From: Bacteroidales bacterium
GTDB taxonomy: Bacteria; Bacteroidota; Bacteroidia; Bacteroidales; UBA12077
Direction: 5' to 3'
DNA length: 64,000 nucleotides
Assembly (NCBI GenBank): GCA_016342685.1
Contig: JAEINU010000001.1
Span: forward strand, 1,222,920 to 1,286,919
In this document: positions 45,794 to 54,612 of the stretch, in pieces
Layout: each line of letters starts with the position of its first letter
Position numbering within the stretch: the first letter of the stretch is position 1
Notes under the pieces: generated by a model
What the model saw: only the letters and a program-made list of their open reading frames with translations
What the model was told of the DNA's origin: nothing
Database searches by the model: none
Program-made: the position numbers and the translations under genes

Positions 45794-45898
45794 ATCTATT
45801 TTATTTAGAACAACACAAACATTATTACACTGATAACATGAATATTAAGTAAATTGGCATAATATTCGGATTGATTTGATAAATCATAAAATAAAATT

Positions 45899-48247
45899 AT
45901 GCTAATAAATTATATAAAAACAGCTTATCGCAATATGATGCGAAATTTTAGTCAAACCCTTATTAATGTCTTGGGATTGGCCGTTGGAATGACTTGTGCT
46001 TTATTAATTTTCCTTTGGGTACAAAACCAATTAAGTTATGACCAAACGCAAGAAAATAAAGATAATATATACAGACTAGAATATAGCACATGGGTTGTAA
46101 TGCCACCATACTTAGGTGATCTGGTTACTCAACTGCCAGAAGTAGAACAAATGACACGTTTCTATTTTTGGTATCATCCGACTATTACCTACAATGAAAA
46201 TGCTTATGTAGTTGATGATTTTGCGTTAGCTGATAGTACTGTATTTGAAATATTTACATTCAATTTTATTCATGGAACTGCTGATAATGCTTTAGATAAT
46301 CCTTATTCCGTTGTACTTACAGAAAGTATGTCCACAAAACTTTTTGGAAAGGATAATCCTTTAGGAAAAGAAGTAATGTTCGATAATAAAACTCCTTATA
46401 CAGTTACTGGTGTTATTGAAGATGTGGAGAATTTCCATATAGAATTAAACGGAATTGCATCCTTACAGGATATAAAGAGAATGTATGGAAATAATGACTT
46501 TCTTGAAGCAAGAAATCATAATTTTCTTATTTACCTACTACTAAATAAAAATGCCGATTATATCGATGTTTCTAAAAAAATCAATAAACTATCTGCAGCG
46601 GAAATAGAAGATCGTGAAGGAAGTGCATGGGACAATTTATTACTACGAGCATTTAATGAAATTTATTTTGCAAAAGGACTACATCACGAAAGTGGAGTTA
46701 AGCATGGCAACATGAATTTAGTGTTGATTTTTAGTGCTATTTCAATCTTAATATTGCTCATTGCTTGCATAAACTTTATTAACATAACTACAGCAAAAGC
46801 CAATTTACGCGAAAAAGAAATAGCAGTAAGAAAAATAGTTGGAGCAACACGTAATAAAATTGCAAAACAGTTTATTGGTGAAACCTTTTTTATGGTCTTG
46901 GTAGCTCACGTTATAAGCATTGTAATTCTGGAATTTATATTGCCACAATTTAATTTAATAACAAATGAAAGTATTCATTTTAGTTATGTATCGCCTGTAT
47001 TTTTATCAACCATAATTAGCACAATTCTTTTAACTACATTTTTATCTGGCATCTATCCTTCTTTATATCTATCATCATTAAAACCAGTGCTAATGCTAAA
47101 AGGAAAGTCTGGGAAAAATTCCAAAGGAAACCTAAGGAAAATTTTAATGGTAATTCAGTTTACAATCTCTATTTTCTTAATAATATCGACCATTATAATA
47201 GTAAAACAGTTAAATTATGTGTTAAATAAGGATCTAGGTTGGAATACAGACAATATGATTACCTTGCAACTACGAGGAGATAATTTTTCTGGAGAACTTG
47301 AAGATGTTATGAATAATAAGGATGCCTTTACAAATGAGCTATTAAAAAACCATAACATAAAATCGACTACATATATAACACAATATCCAGGAGATTTAAC
47401 AAATACCTGGACATGGGATTATGAAGGTAATGATTATGAAACAAAAGTATTTAACGCCGACCCTGAATTTATTGCCTCTTTAGATCTTGAATTAATCGAT
47501 GGCAGAAATTTCTCTTATGATCGTTCTTCTGATTACACCGATTCAAAGATGATAATCAATGAAACTTCAGCTAAAAATATGGGTCTTGAGAATCCCGTTG
47601 GAACATTTGTAAACAATGATAAAACAGAAATAATTGGAGTAGTTAAAGATTTTAATTTTAACTCCTTACACAACAACATTGAATCAATGGCTATTCGTTG
47701 GATGCCCAGATCAAACAGAGCCTGTATAAGAATTTCAGGTAATAATATCCCTGAAACTATTAAGTATATTAGAGAATTATATAATGAATTCTGTCCGAAT
47801 TATCCTTTCCAATATAAATTTATGGACGATCAGTTTGCAGAACAATATGCAAATGAAATAAAACAATCTAAAATATTAATCTATTTCGCTTTTATAGCAA
47901 TATTTTTAGCAGGACTAGGATTATTTGGAATGTCTTCTTTTATTGCTGCAACCAGAATAAAAGAAATAGGAATTCGTAAAGCATTAGGTTCGTCAACATC
48001 AGAAATAATGATTCTTTTTTCGAGTAATTTTATTCGTTGGATTTTAATTGCCTTTATTATAGCTTCTCCAATAGCATTCTATTTAGTTAAAAAATGGCTA
48101 CAACAATACCCTTATAAAACAGAAATTAGTTGGTGGATATTTGCGATTGCTCTTATTATTACAATTTTAATTGCCCTAATAACAATTGGATATCAAACAA
48201 TTAAATCGGCTCGTACAAATCCGTCCGATTGCTTAAGATACGAATAA
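45899..48247 (+). CDS. MacB/FtsX-type ABC transporter permease
   Basis: A 782-residue inner-membrane protein with two FtsX units. An N-terminal helix (FSQTLINVLGLAVGMTCALL) is followed by a large MacB-type periplasmic domain (about 45-280) and three helices (FSAISILILLIACINFINIT...). A second periplasmic domain (about 450-660) and a final three-helix block (LFGMSSFIAATRIKEIGIRK) complete it. No ATPase gene is adjacent. Such stand-alone permeases are common in Bacteroidota next to NtrC-type regulators. Substrate unknown. Confidence 0.9.
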   Translation: MLINYIKTAYRNMMRNFSQTLINVLGLAVGMTCALLIFLWVQNQLSYDQTQENKDNIYRLEYSTWVVMPPYLGDLVTQLPEVEQMTRFYFWYHPTITYNENAYVVDDFALADSTVFEIFTFNFIHGTADNALDNPYSVVLTESMSTKLFGKDNPLGKEVMFDNKTPYTVTGVIEDVENFHIELNGIASLQDIKRMYGNNDFLEARNHNFLIYLLLNKNADYIDVSKKINKLSAAEIEDREGSAWDNLLLRAFNEIYFAKGLHHESGVKHGNMNLVLIFSAISILILLIACINFINITTAKANLREKEIAVRKIVGATRNKIAKQFIGETFFMVLVAHVISIVILEFILPQFNLITNESIHFSYVSPVFLSTIISTILLTTFLSGIYPSLYLSSLKPVLMLKGKSGKNSKGNLRKILMVIQFTISIFLIISTIIIVKQLNYVLNKDLGWNTDNMITLQLRGDNFSGELEDVMNNKDAFTNELLKNHNIKSTTYITQYPGDLTNTWTWDYEGNDYETKVFNADPEFIASLDLELIDGRNFSYDRSSDYTDSKMIINETSAKNMGLENPVGTFVNNDKTEIIGVVKDFNFNSLHNNIESMAIRWMPRSNRACIRISGNNIPETIKYIRELYNEFCPNYPFQYKFMDDQFAEQYANEIKQSKILIYFAFIAIFLAGLGLFGMSSFIAATRIKEIGIRKALGSSTSEIMILFSSNFIRWILIAFIIASPIAFYLVKKWLQQYPYKTEISWWIFAIALIITILIALITIGYQTIKSARTNPSDCLRYE

Positions 48248-48274
48248 AAAAAGGAGCCTTAGAGCTCCTTTTTT
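48248..48274. terminator. Bidirectional terminator after the permease gene
   Basis: AAAAAGGAGC (48248-48257) with GCTCCTTTTTT (48264-48274) form a hairpin with flanking A and T tracts; the genes on either side converge on it. Confidence 0.85.
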
Positions 48275-48279
48275 CTTAT

Positions 48280-48636
48280 TTACTTCTTCGAATAAAAATT
48301 CTCTTTAATAATTCTATCTCCTTCCCAATACTGCACAGCGACTTCTTCAATTTTCTTTTTATTACCATCTTTAAATTTCAAATTAATCCAAAATTCAACC
48401 ATGGTTATAGCTCTATTTTCATCTGAAGTAATTGTATCTACCCCTCCTCCTATAACCTCTTCTATTTCTCTTAAAAGATTTTCATCATATTTTCTTGCTT
48501 CATCGATTCCTTTACGAATAGTTCCATCGTCCGAAATAATTACAACATTTTGATGATAATATAAATCTAATGCATCAAGAAGCTTACCTTCTTCAATCAT
48601 TTTAAAAAGATCTTTTGATTTTTGATAATAGGTCAT
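48280..48636 (-). CDS. NTF2/SnoaL-like small protein
   Basis: A 118-residue cytoplasmic protein with the SnoaL-like cone fold pattern: helix KDLFKMIEEGKLLDALDLYY, then HQNVVIISDDGTIRKGIDE, and strands ending VAVQYWEGDRIIKENFYSKK. It may bind a small molecule or have an unknown enzymatic role. Stand-alone gene. Confidence 0.78.
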   Translation of the reverse strand: MTYYQKSKDLFKMIEEGKLLDALDLYYHQNVVIISDDGTIRKGIDEARKYDENLLREIEEVIGGGVDTITSDENRAITMVEFWINLKFKDGNKKKIEEVAVQYWEGDRIIKENFYSKK

Positions 48637-48697
48637 AAGTATATGTTTACGATTGATTTATCTAAATATACGAATTATATTATCATTATAAAACAAA

Positions 48698-48722
48698 AAA
48701 GACCACCTATAAGGCAGTCTTT
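48698..48722 (-). terminator. Weak hairpin downstream of the HD-like gene
   Basis: AAAGAC (48698-48703) pairs with GTCTTT (48717-48722), with CC/GG extending the stem after two mismatches. On the minus strand a U-run follows. Confidence 0.4.
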
Positions 48723-48747
48723 ATTATAAATGAGCATACAGTATATT

Positions 48748-49290
48748 TTATATCTGTAATCTACTTTTAAAAGGTAGAAATGTCATAAAATCAGCATGAT
48801 GTACTAAATAAGCTTCAGTTGTACGTTTTACCATATCGCCTTCGCCAGCATGAGTAGCAATTATGTGACAAACCTCTGCGGGAACTTTGCATTCTTCTGC
48901 AATTGAAACTCCGGAGAATGGGTGACGTAAGTATTTACCATAACTGCCTTGAACCGATTTTCCATCAACCATTTCATATTCTAATAATTTACCTACATCG
49001 GCCAAAATAGCACCAGCTATTACAACATCCATATTTACTGGTAAATCATCTTTAAAGAATTCGTTACACTTAATACCTGCATCTCGTGCAATATGAACTA
49101 CAGCTCTTTTATGTGCCATAAAAGTAACTTTTGTTGGTACCAATAATGTAAACGGAATAGTCTGAAGATCTTCTACTGTTAAAACACTTCGCTCTAGTGC
49201 TAGTTCCCATGTTTTTGCAGTTTGCTCTCTTAATGCTTCGTCCTGAATCCAGTCTAACTCAGGCCATAATTCTAATACCTTTGCATTCAT
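48748..49290 (-). CDS. HD-domain-like protein lacking the HD dyad
   Basis: A 180-residue protein resembling HD phosphohydrolases. A first metal-type histidine is at 60 (FMAHKRAVVH), and later histidines are at 123 (LRHPFSG), 142 (EVCHII), 147 (ATHAGEG) and 164-165. At the position of the usual HD pair the sequence reads ILADVGKLLEYE, with Ala97-Asp98 instead of His-Asp. Catalysis may therefore be altered or lost. The gene follows the isocitrate/isopropylmalate dehydrogenase gene but is separated from it by a terminator. Role unknown. Confidence 0.75.
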   Translation of the reverse strand: MNAKVLELWPELDWIQDEALREQTAKTWELALERSVLTVEDLQTIPFTLLVPTKVTFMAHKRAVVHIARDAGIKCNEFFKDDLPVNMDVVIAGAILADVGKLLEYEMVDGKSVQGSYGKYLRHPFSGVSIAEECKVPAEVCHIIATHAGEGDMVKRTTEAYLVHHADFMTFLPFKSRLQI

Positions 49291-49322
49291 ATATCTTGTT
49301 ATTTTTATTTAAAGATAAAAAA

Positions 49323-49352
49323 AAGAGGATGCATAACAAAATGCATCCTCTT
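49323..49352 (-). terminator. Terminator of the dehydrogenase gene
   Basis: AAGAGGATGCAT (49323-49334) and ATGCATCCTCTT (49341-49352) form a perfect 12-bp stem; on the minus strand a T-rich run follows. Confidence 0.85.
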
Positions 49353-49365
49353 GATAATTATTTAA

Positions 49366-50565
49366 TTATGCTAATTTAGCAATAATAGCATCGGCCATTT
49401 GTTGTGTAGATGCGGCTCCTTTTGTAATAACATCTGGACGCCCAGCCATCTTCATCATATCGTAAGAACGAGTTTTTCCTTCTGAAATTACTGCGGCAAC
49501 AGCCTTGCGTATTTTTGCAGCCATCTCTTTTTCTTCAATAAAATCCAACATTGCACATGCAGATTCAACCATTGCAATCGGATTCACGATTGACACATCA
49601 TAATCTGCGTATTTTGGTGCAGATCCATGAGTAGGTTCAAATACAGCAATTCCTGAATCTGGATTCATTTGTGCACTTGATGCAAATCCTAATCCACCAA
49701 TTAATCCTGCAAAACCATCAGAAACAATATCACCAAACATGTTACCGGCAACAATAACTCCATAATTTTCAGGATTTTTTGTTAACCACATCATTTGAGC
49801 ATCAATATTTGTGTTCCAAAGTTCGATGTTAGGATAATCTGTTTTCTGAATTTGCTGAGCCATTTTGTACATCATTCCTGATGTCTCTCTAATTACATTT
49901 GGTTTCTCACAAAGTGTAACTGATTTATATCCATTATCCTTTGCGTAAGCAAAAGCAGCTCGTAAAATTCTTTCAGTAGCTTTCTTTGTAAAGATACGTG
50001 TTGAAACAGAAATCTCTTCTTTAGGAGTTTGTCCAAAATTCTTTACAAATTTAGGATGTGTCATTAAAGCGTCATAAACTTTTTCTGTTGGATTACTCCA
50101 CTCAACTCCACCATATAAACCTTCAGTATTTTGACGGAAAATTACAGCATCAACTTCTGGTTCTTCAATTGTATCATTAATACCACGACGTATAAAATTC
50201 AATGGATTTCCAATATAAGATTTACAAGGACGCATACAAATATCCAAATTAAAGTGCTGACGCATATTAACAATTGGACTTGAATATACTAAACCTTTAT
50301 CCTGTAATTCAGGAACTAATTGAGTTGCAGCTTCATCTTTTGGTTTTGAAGTAATTGCTCCGAACAAACCAATTTTATGTTTTTCCAATAAATCAATAGT
50401 ACGTTGTGGAAGTGGATTTCCTTCTTTGCACCAGAATTCCCATCCTATATCACCTTCAACGTAGTCAGCTTCAAAGCCGGCAGCTTCCAGAACTCGGATT
50501 GTTTCTTCTAAAACTACTTTACCGATACCATCTCCGGGCATCGCTACTATTGTCCTTTTTGCCAT
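49366..50565 (-). CDS. Isocitrate/isopropylmalate dehydrogenase family protein
   Basis: A 399-residue beta-decarboxylating dehydrogenase. Motifs are VAMPGDGIGKVVLEE, the substrate region FRQNTEGLYGGVEW, metal-binding IDAQMMWL and NMFGDIVSDGFAGLIGG, and the cofactor loop EPTHGSAPKYADYD. The overall pattern fits NAD-dependent isocitrate dehydrogenase or a related enzyme better than LeuB, but this cannot be settled by eye. Single gene with its own terminator. Confidence 0.9.
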   Translation of the reverse strand: MAKRTIVAMPGDGIGKVVLEETIRVLEAAGFEADYVEGDIGWEFWCKEGNPLPQRTIDLLEKHKIGLFGAITSKPKDEAATQLVPELQDKGLVYSSPIVNMRQHFNLDICMRPCKSYIGNPLNFIRRGINDTIEEPEVDAVIFRQNTEGLYGGVEWSNPTEKVYDALMTHPKFVKNFGQTPKEEISVSTRIFTKKATERILRAAFAYAKDNGYKSVTLCEKPNVIRETSGMMYKMAQQIQKTDYPNIELWNTNIDAQMMWLTKNPENYGVIVAGNMFGDIVSDGFAGLIGGLGFASSAQMNPDSGIAVFEPTHGSAPKYADYDVSIVNPIAMVESACAMLDFIEEKEMAAKIRKAVAAVISEGKTRSYDMMKMAGRPDVITKGAASTQQMADAIIAKLA

Positions 50566-50824
50566 GTTTACTTTTTTTTGAATTTGTTTTAAATTTTAAT
50601 TAAGACAACGTAAAAATAGGATAAAATTTATTCAAACAAAATGATCTATAACTTTTAGTATATAGTTTTTAAATATTTTTACAAGATATTAATAACCAAT
50701 AAAATTCAATGCGTAAAAAAAATAAAAAAGATTATTTTCAGTTCATTTTTTGCGTGTTTTATATTGTTTTGTATGTTTACACAAAATAAAAACGTTTTAC
50801 TAATTACATTAATACATCATAATA
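50566..50824. other. AT-rich spacer between divergent genes
   Basis: 259 nt containing both promoters of the divergent dehydrogenase and pepD genes. No repeat, RNA gene or further open frame was recognised. Confidence 0.5.
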
Positions 50825-52285
50825 ATGAAAATATTAAGTGAATTAAATCCAAAAGTTGTTTGGGAATATTTCGAAGATATCTGCCAAATTCCACGCCAAT
50901 CTAAAAAAGAAGAAAAAATCATTCAATTTCTGTTAGATTTTGGCAAAAAAAATAATCTTGAAACAAAACGTGATGAGATTGGAAATGTTCTTATTTCTAA
51001 ACCAGCTACAATTGGTAAGGAAAATATAAAAACCGTAGTTCTTCAAAGTCATATTGATATGGTTTGTGAAGCAAATGAAGGTACAAATCACAACTTCGAT
51101 ACAGATCCCATTAAACCAGTTATTGATGGCGAATGGGTTAAAGCAACTGGCACTACACTTGGAGCTGATGATGGCATAGGCGTTGCTGCTCAAATGGCAG
51201 TTTTAACTGCTACGAATATAGAACATGGACCAATTGAATGTTTATTTACGGTTGATGAAGAAACAGGTTTAACTGGTGCTTTTGAATTACAACCAGGTTT
51301 CTTCGAAAGTAAAATTCTTATTAATCTTGACTCAGAAGATGAAGGTGAATTATTTATTGGTTGTGCTGGTGGTATTGATACCCTTGCTACATTTGAATAT
51401 GAGCAAGAACAAATACCGCAAGATCATATTGGATTTAAAATAAGTGTTACCGGATTAAATGGTGGTCACTCTGGTGATGAGATTGATAAAGGATTAGGAA
51501 ACTCATTAAAAATAATGAATCGTTTCCTTTGGAATGCATACAACGAGTTTGATTTAAAGATTGGTGATTTTGAAGGTGGAAGAGCACGTAATGCAATTCC
51601 TAGAGAAGCATTTGCTCATGTTACTGTTCATAAAGAAGAGAAAACAGATTTTGTTAATCTTTTTAATGATTTTGTTCCCGCAATTAAAGCAGAATTAGCG
51701 AATACAGAACCAAAATTGGAACTTTCGATACAAGAAGCTGATTTACCGAAATTTGCAATTGACGAAGACACGCAGTTTGCCTTATTAAATGGTCTATACG
51801 CATGCCCACATGGGGTTTATGCAATGAGCATTGAATTGAAAGGATTAGTTGAAACTTCAACAAATTTAGCTTCGATTAAATTTATTGAAAATAACCAAAT
51901 TTATATTACTACTAGTCAACGTAGTTCTGTTGAAACTGCAAAATATGATATTGCTAGTAAAATAGAAAGTGTTTTTCGATTAGCTGGTGCATCTGTGAAA
52001 CAAGGTGATGGTTATCCTGGTTGGAAACCAAACACTAATTCAGAAATAATGAAGATTACTGAAGATTCTTACGAAAGATTATTCGGTAAAAAACCAATCG
52101 TTAGAGCAATTCACGCTGGATTAGAATGTGGATTATTCTTAGAAAAATACCCATACTTAGATATGATTTCTTTCGGACCAACAATTAAAGGAGCGCACAC
52201 TCCTGAAGAAAGAATTAATATTGAAACTAATGTGAAATTCTGGGATTTATTAATTGATGTATTAAAGAATATCCCTTCGAATTAA
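50825..52285 (+). CDS. pepD: Aminoacyl-histidine dipeptidase (PepD, M20 family)
   Basis: Cytoplasmic zinc dipeptidase that hydrolyses Xaa-His dipeptides. The 486-residue protein shows LQSHIDMVCEANEG, the bridging aspartate in TTLGADDGIGVAAQMAVL, the catalytic glutamate pair in FTVDEETGLTGAF, NLDSEDEGELFIGCAGG, and IHAGLECGLFLEKYP near the C-terminus, all standard for PepD. Monocistronic with a terminator. Confidence 0.94.
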   Translation: MKILSELNPKVVWEYFEDICQIPRQSKKEEKIIQFLLDFGKKNNLETKRDEIGNVLISKPATIGKENIKTVVLQSHIDMVCEANEGTNHNFDTDPIKPVIDGEWVKATGTTLGADDGIGVAAQMAVLTATNIEHGPIECLFTVDEETGLTGAFELQPGFFESKILINLDSEDEGELFIGCAGGIDTLATFEYEQEQIPQDHIGFKISVTGLNGGHSGDEIDKGLGNSLKIMNRFLWNAYNEFDLKIGDFEGGRARNAIPREAFAHVTVHKEEKTDFVNLFNDFVPAIKAELANTEPKLELSIQEADLPKFAIDEDTQFALLNGLYACPHGVYAMSIELKGLVETSTNLASIKFIENNQIYITTSQRSSVETAKYDIASKIESVFRLAGASVKQGDGYPGWKPNTNSEIMKITEDSYERLFGKKPIVRAIHAGLECGLFLEKYPYLDMISFGPTIKGAHTPEERINIETNVKFWDLLIDVLKNIPSN

Positions 52286-52305
52286 AAGTAATAATTTTGA
52301 TATAG

Positions 52306-52336
52306 AAAAAGCCTGTTTAAATTAAGCAGGCTTTTT
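52306..52336 (+). terminator. Terminator of pepD
   Basis: AAAAAGCCTG (52306-52315) pairs with CAGGCTTTTTT (52327-52336) around an 11-nt loop. Confidence 0.85.
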
Positions 52337-52342
52337 TGTATA

Positions 52343-52421
52343 AACACTTCGACAAGTTCAGTGTTACAATAAAATCAGATAAAAGTTGTCATACTGAGTT
52401 TATCAAAGTATAAACAACTTT
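52343..52421. repeat. REP-like repeat of the CTTCGACAAG type
   Basis: AACACTTCGACAAGTTCAGT and the next bases GTT close on themselves (AACACT/AGTGTT, 52343-52365). A second stem AAAGTTGT/ACAACTTT (52382-52421) encloses a degenerate inverted copy. A related copy is at 53409. Confidence 0.5.
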
Positions 52422-52443
52422 CTATTCCTCAATCCAAATAGTA

Positions 52444-53250
52444 TTATTTTTCGTAATAATCAGTACTTTCAAATATTTTATCAGCAGATTTAGCAATAAA
52501 ACCGCTAAACAAATTACCTTTCGAATCTATATAACGTTGTGCAAATTCGTAATAGCATCCAGGAATAGTCTTCACTCCTTCTGTAAACTCAACTTCAATA
52601 TGACCCGCCATAATACTAGACTGTTGTAACAATTCTGCTTTTGTTCCTTTAATTTCCCCTCCCGATGAATTCAATAAAAATCCATTATCTTTTAAAAATT
52701 GATTCACCTTTTCAATGGAATCTAGTTTTTTCAAAGCATTAATGCTCACCGTAAAATGGTTTGCTCGAAATCCATTAACATAAACCCAAGCGGCATATTC
52801 TGATTCTTCTTTTAACCTATTATAGATTTCAAAAGATGGTTTTTCCCATACATTCCCCGAGAAAATTAATTCGTCTGATTCTAAATCATTTAACGAAATT
52901 TCACCAACAATATTTTTAACTGTATTTTGCAAATATTCACTAAAATCTTTCGTAATTAACTGACTAATAAAAACACGTGGCGCATTTTTATCTGTTGTGT
53001 GTTCGTAATGCTTTGCGAAAAGATGCTTTTCTTCAAATACATAAGAACCCTTTTCTTTGTAACCATTTTGAATAAAAACTTTTGAAAGTACTTCAATATT
53101 TATTCTTGAATCATCAAAAGTTCTAAAAGCAATATGATCATTAAGTACTTTTTCTCCTTCATTTAAGAATAAGTCATAAACTTTTTGGACCGAAGGATTT
53201 TGGGTTGTATAATCGCCCCATAAGCGATCAAAAACGGCATTGAGTGTCAT
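52444..53250 (-). CDS. DUF1338-domain protein (2-oxoadipate dioxygenase/decarboxylase-like)
   Basis: A 268-residue protein of the DUF1338/HglS-like family, whose characterised members are Fe(II) enzymes acting on 2-oxo acids in lysine breakdown. Visible motifs: DHIAFRTFDDSRINIEV (metal histidine), AWVYVNGFRANHFTVSINAL (second histidine), and VEFTEGVKTIPGCYYEFAQR (glutamate and terminal block). Single gene; the substrate here is inferred from the family only. Confidence 0.9.
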   Translation of the reverse strand: MTLNAVFDRLWGDYTTQNPSVQKVYDLFLNEGEKVLNDHIAFRTFDDSRINIEVLSKVFIQNGYKEKGSYVFEEKHLFAKHYEHTTDKNAPRVFISQLITKDFSEYLQNTVKNIVGEISLNDLESDELIFSGNVWEKPSFEIYNRLKEESEYAAWVYVNGFRANHFTVSINALKKLDSIEKVNQFLKDNGFLLNSSGGEIKGTKAELLQQSSIMAGHIEVEFTEGVKTIPGCYYEFAQRYIDSKGNLFSGFIAKSADKIFESTDYYEK

Positions 53251-53408
53251 AGTTGATAATTTTTCAATTAATATTTTTTAGTAAGAACAATCAAGCATTT
53301 AATATGTTCAGAAAAGTTACTAATTCATTAGTAATAAATTGAAATGTTTAAGTGAGATTATATTATTTTATTTAATATTGCTCTTTAAATTTATTGATCT
53401 AATCAATC

Positions 53409-53431
53409 ACACTTCGACAAGCTCAGGATGA
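53409..53431. repeat. Partial REP-like repeat
   Basis: ACACTTCGACAAGCTCAGGA (continuing TGA) matches the core of the unit at 52343 and lies in a 250-nt spacer upstream of the tauE-like gene. Confidence 0.45.
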
Positions 53432-53500
53432 TATTATTTTTATAATTTGATATTAATTATCATCCCAAAATAGTTGAAGGATTATTAAAAATAGAAACAA

Positions 53501-54322
53501 ATGCTGCTAACAATATCTATAGATTTTTTTAAAAATGCAGATATCTATTCTCCTGAAATAATAGCAATATTAATACTTGCAGGTTTTTTAGTTGGTATTA
53601 TTAATACCATTGCCGGTAGCGGAACGGTTATTACGTATTCATTATTTATGATGTTAGGATTACCCGTAAATATGGCTAATGGAACAATACGTTTAGGCGT
53701 AATAATGCAGACTCTTGCTTCAACTTTAAATTTTAAAAAACATAATGCTTTAGACTGGAAAAAAGGATTCAAGCTCGCTCTTCCTGTTGTTATAGGATCA
53801 ATTATAGGTGCTCAAATTGCTACAGAAATAAATGAAGCAGTTTTTGAAAAAATATTAGCAGGAATATTATTAATCATGCTATTTTTCATCTTCTATAAAC
53901 CTGAAAGGTGGCTCAAAAGTCAGGTGCAAAAAATTCAAAGTAAACCAACAATAGTTCAACTTCTACTGTTCTTTGTTATTGGTTTATATGGAGGTTTTAT
54001 TCATATTGGAGTAGGAATATTTATGCTTTCTGTACTTGTACTAAATGCCGGATACGATTTGGTTAAAGCCAACGCAATTAAGGTAATGACCGTTTTTCTT
54101 TATAGTCCATTTGCTTTAGCCATATTTATTATGAATGATCAGGTGCATTATGGCATGGGATTAATTGCAGCCATTGGAAATGTATTTGGTGGAATTGTAG
54201 GTTCAAGGATGGCAATAAGTTGGGGAAGTAATTTTGTGCGTTGGGTATTGATGGTTGTTATAATTACTTTTTCTGCTTATTTATTAGATATTCCTGAATT
54301 AATAATCATACTTGGAACCTAG
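53501..54322 (+). CDS. TauE/SafE-family membrane permease
   Basis: A 273-residue inner-membrane protein with about eight hydrophobic helices in two inverted halves. The conserved start of half 1 is GIINTIAGSGTVITYSLFM, and of half 2 GLYGGFIHIGVGIFMLSVL. Family members export or import sulfonates, sulfite or other small anions; the substrate here is unknown. No operon partner. Confidence 0.9.
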   Translation: MLLTISIDFFKNADIYSPEIIAILILAGFLVGIINTIAGSGTVITYSLFMMLGLPVNMANGTIRLGVIMQTLASTLNFKKHNALDWKKGFKLALPVVIGSIIGAQIATEINEAVFEKILAGILLIMLFFIFYKPERWLKSQVQKIQSKPTIVQLLLFFVIGLYGGFIHIGVGIFMLSVLVLNAGYDLVKANAIKVMTVFLYSPFALAIFIMNDQVHYGMGLIAAIGNVFGGIVGSRMAISWGSNFVRWVLMVVIITFSAYLLDIPELIIILGT

Positions 54323-54340
54323 AGTTAAGAACCTCCCTTC

Positions 54341-54499
54341 TCAAGCATTTTCATAAACTCCTGTAGTTCCAGTTTTCAATCTTATAAAGGCATTTTCTGT
54401 TCCTAGTGCAATTAACTCTTTTGCAGTTGTAATTCCTGCAAGCTCCAATCGCTGTTCAACTTCCTTTCCAACATTTGGCAATTTTGTTAATTCACCCAT
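54341..54499 (-). pseudogene. Truncated TfoX C-terminal domain remnant
   Basis: A 52-codon frame starting MGELTKLPNVGKEVEQRLEL, continuing AGITTAKELIALGTENAFIR, matches the beginning of the TfoX C-terminal helix-hairpin domain. It ends early at GVYENA, where the family normally runs on for another ~30 residues. Probably a decayed gene; the short peptide may still be expressed. Confidence 0.6.
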
Positions 54500-54560
54500 A
54501 ATTCATACTTTAATTTATTGTATCAAAATTAACTAAAATCTGGCTAATTAGAATAAAAAT

Positions 54561-54586
54561 AGTCCAACCGTAAAAACAGTTGGACT
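54561..54586. terminator. Hairpin downstream of the ankyrin/MBL gene
   Basis: AGTCCAAC (54561-54568) pairs with GTTGGACT (54579-54586) around a 10-nt loop; it lies 27 nt past the stop of the minus-strand gene, with a weak T-run. Confidence 0.55.
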
Positions 54587-54612
54587 AATACTTAGCTAAT
54601 TATAAATTTAAG

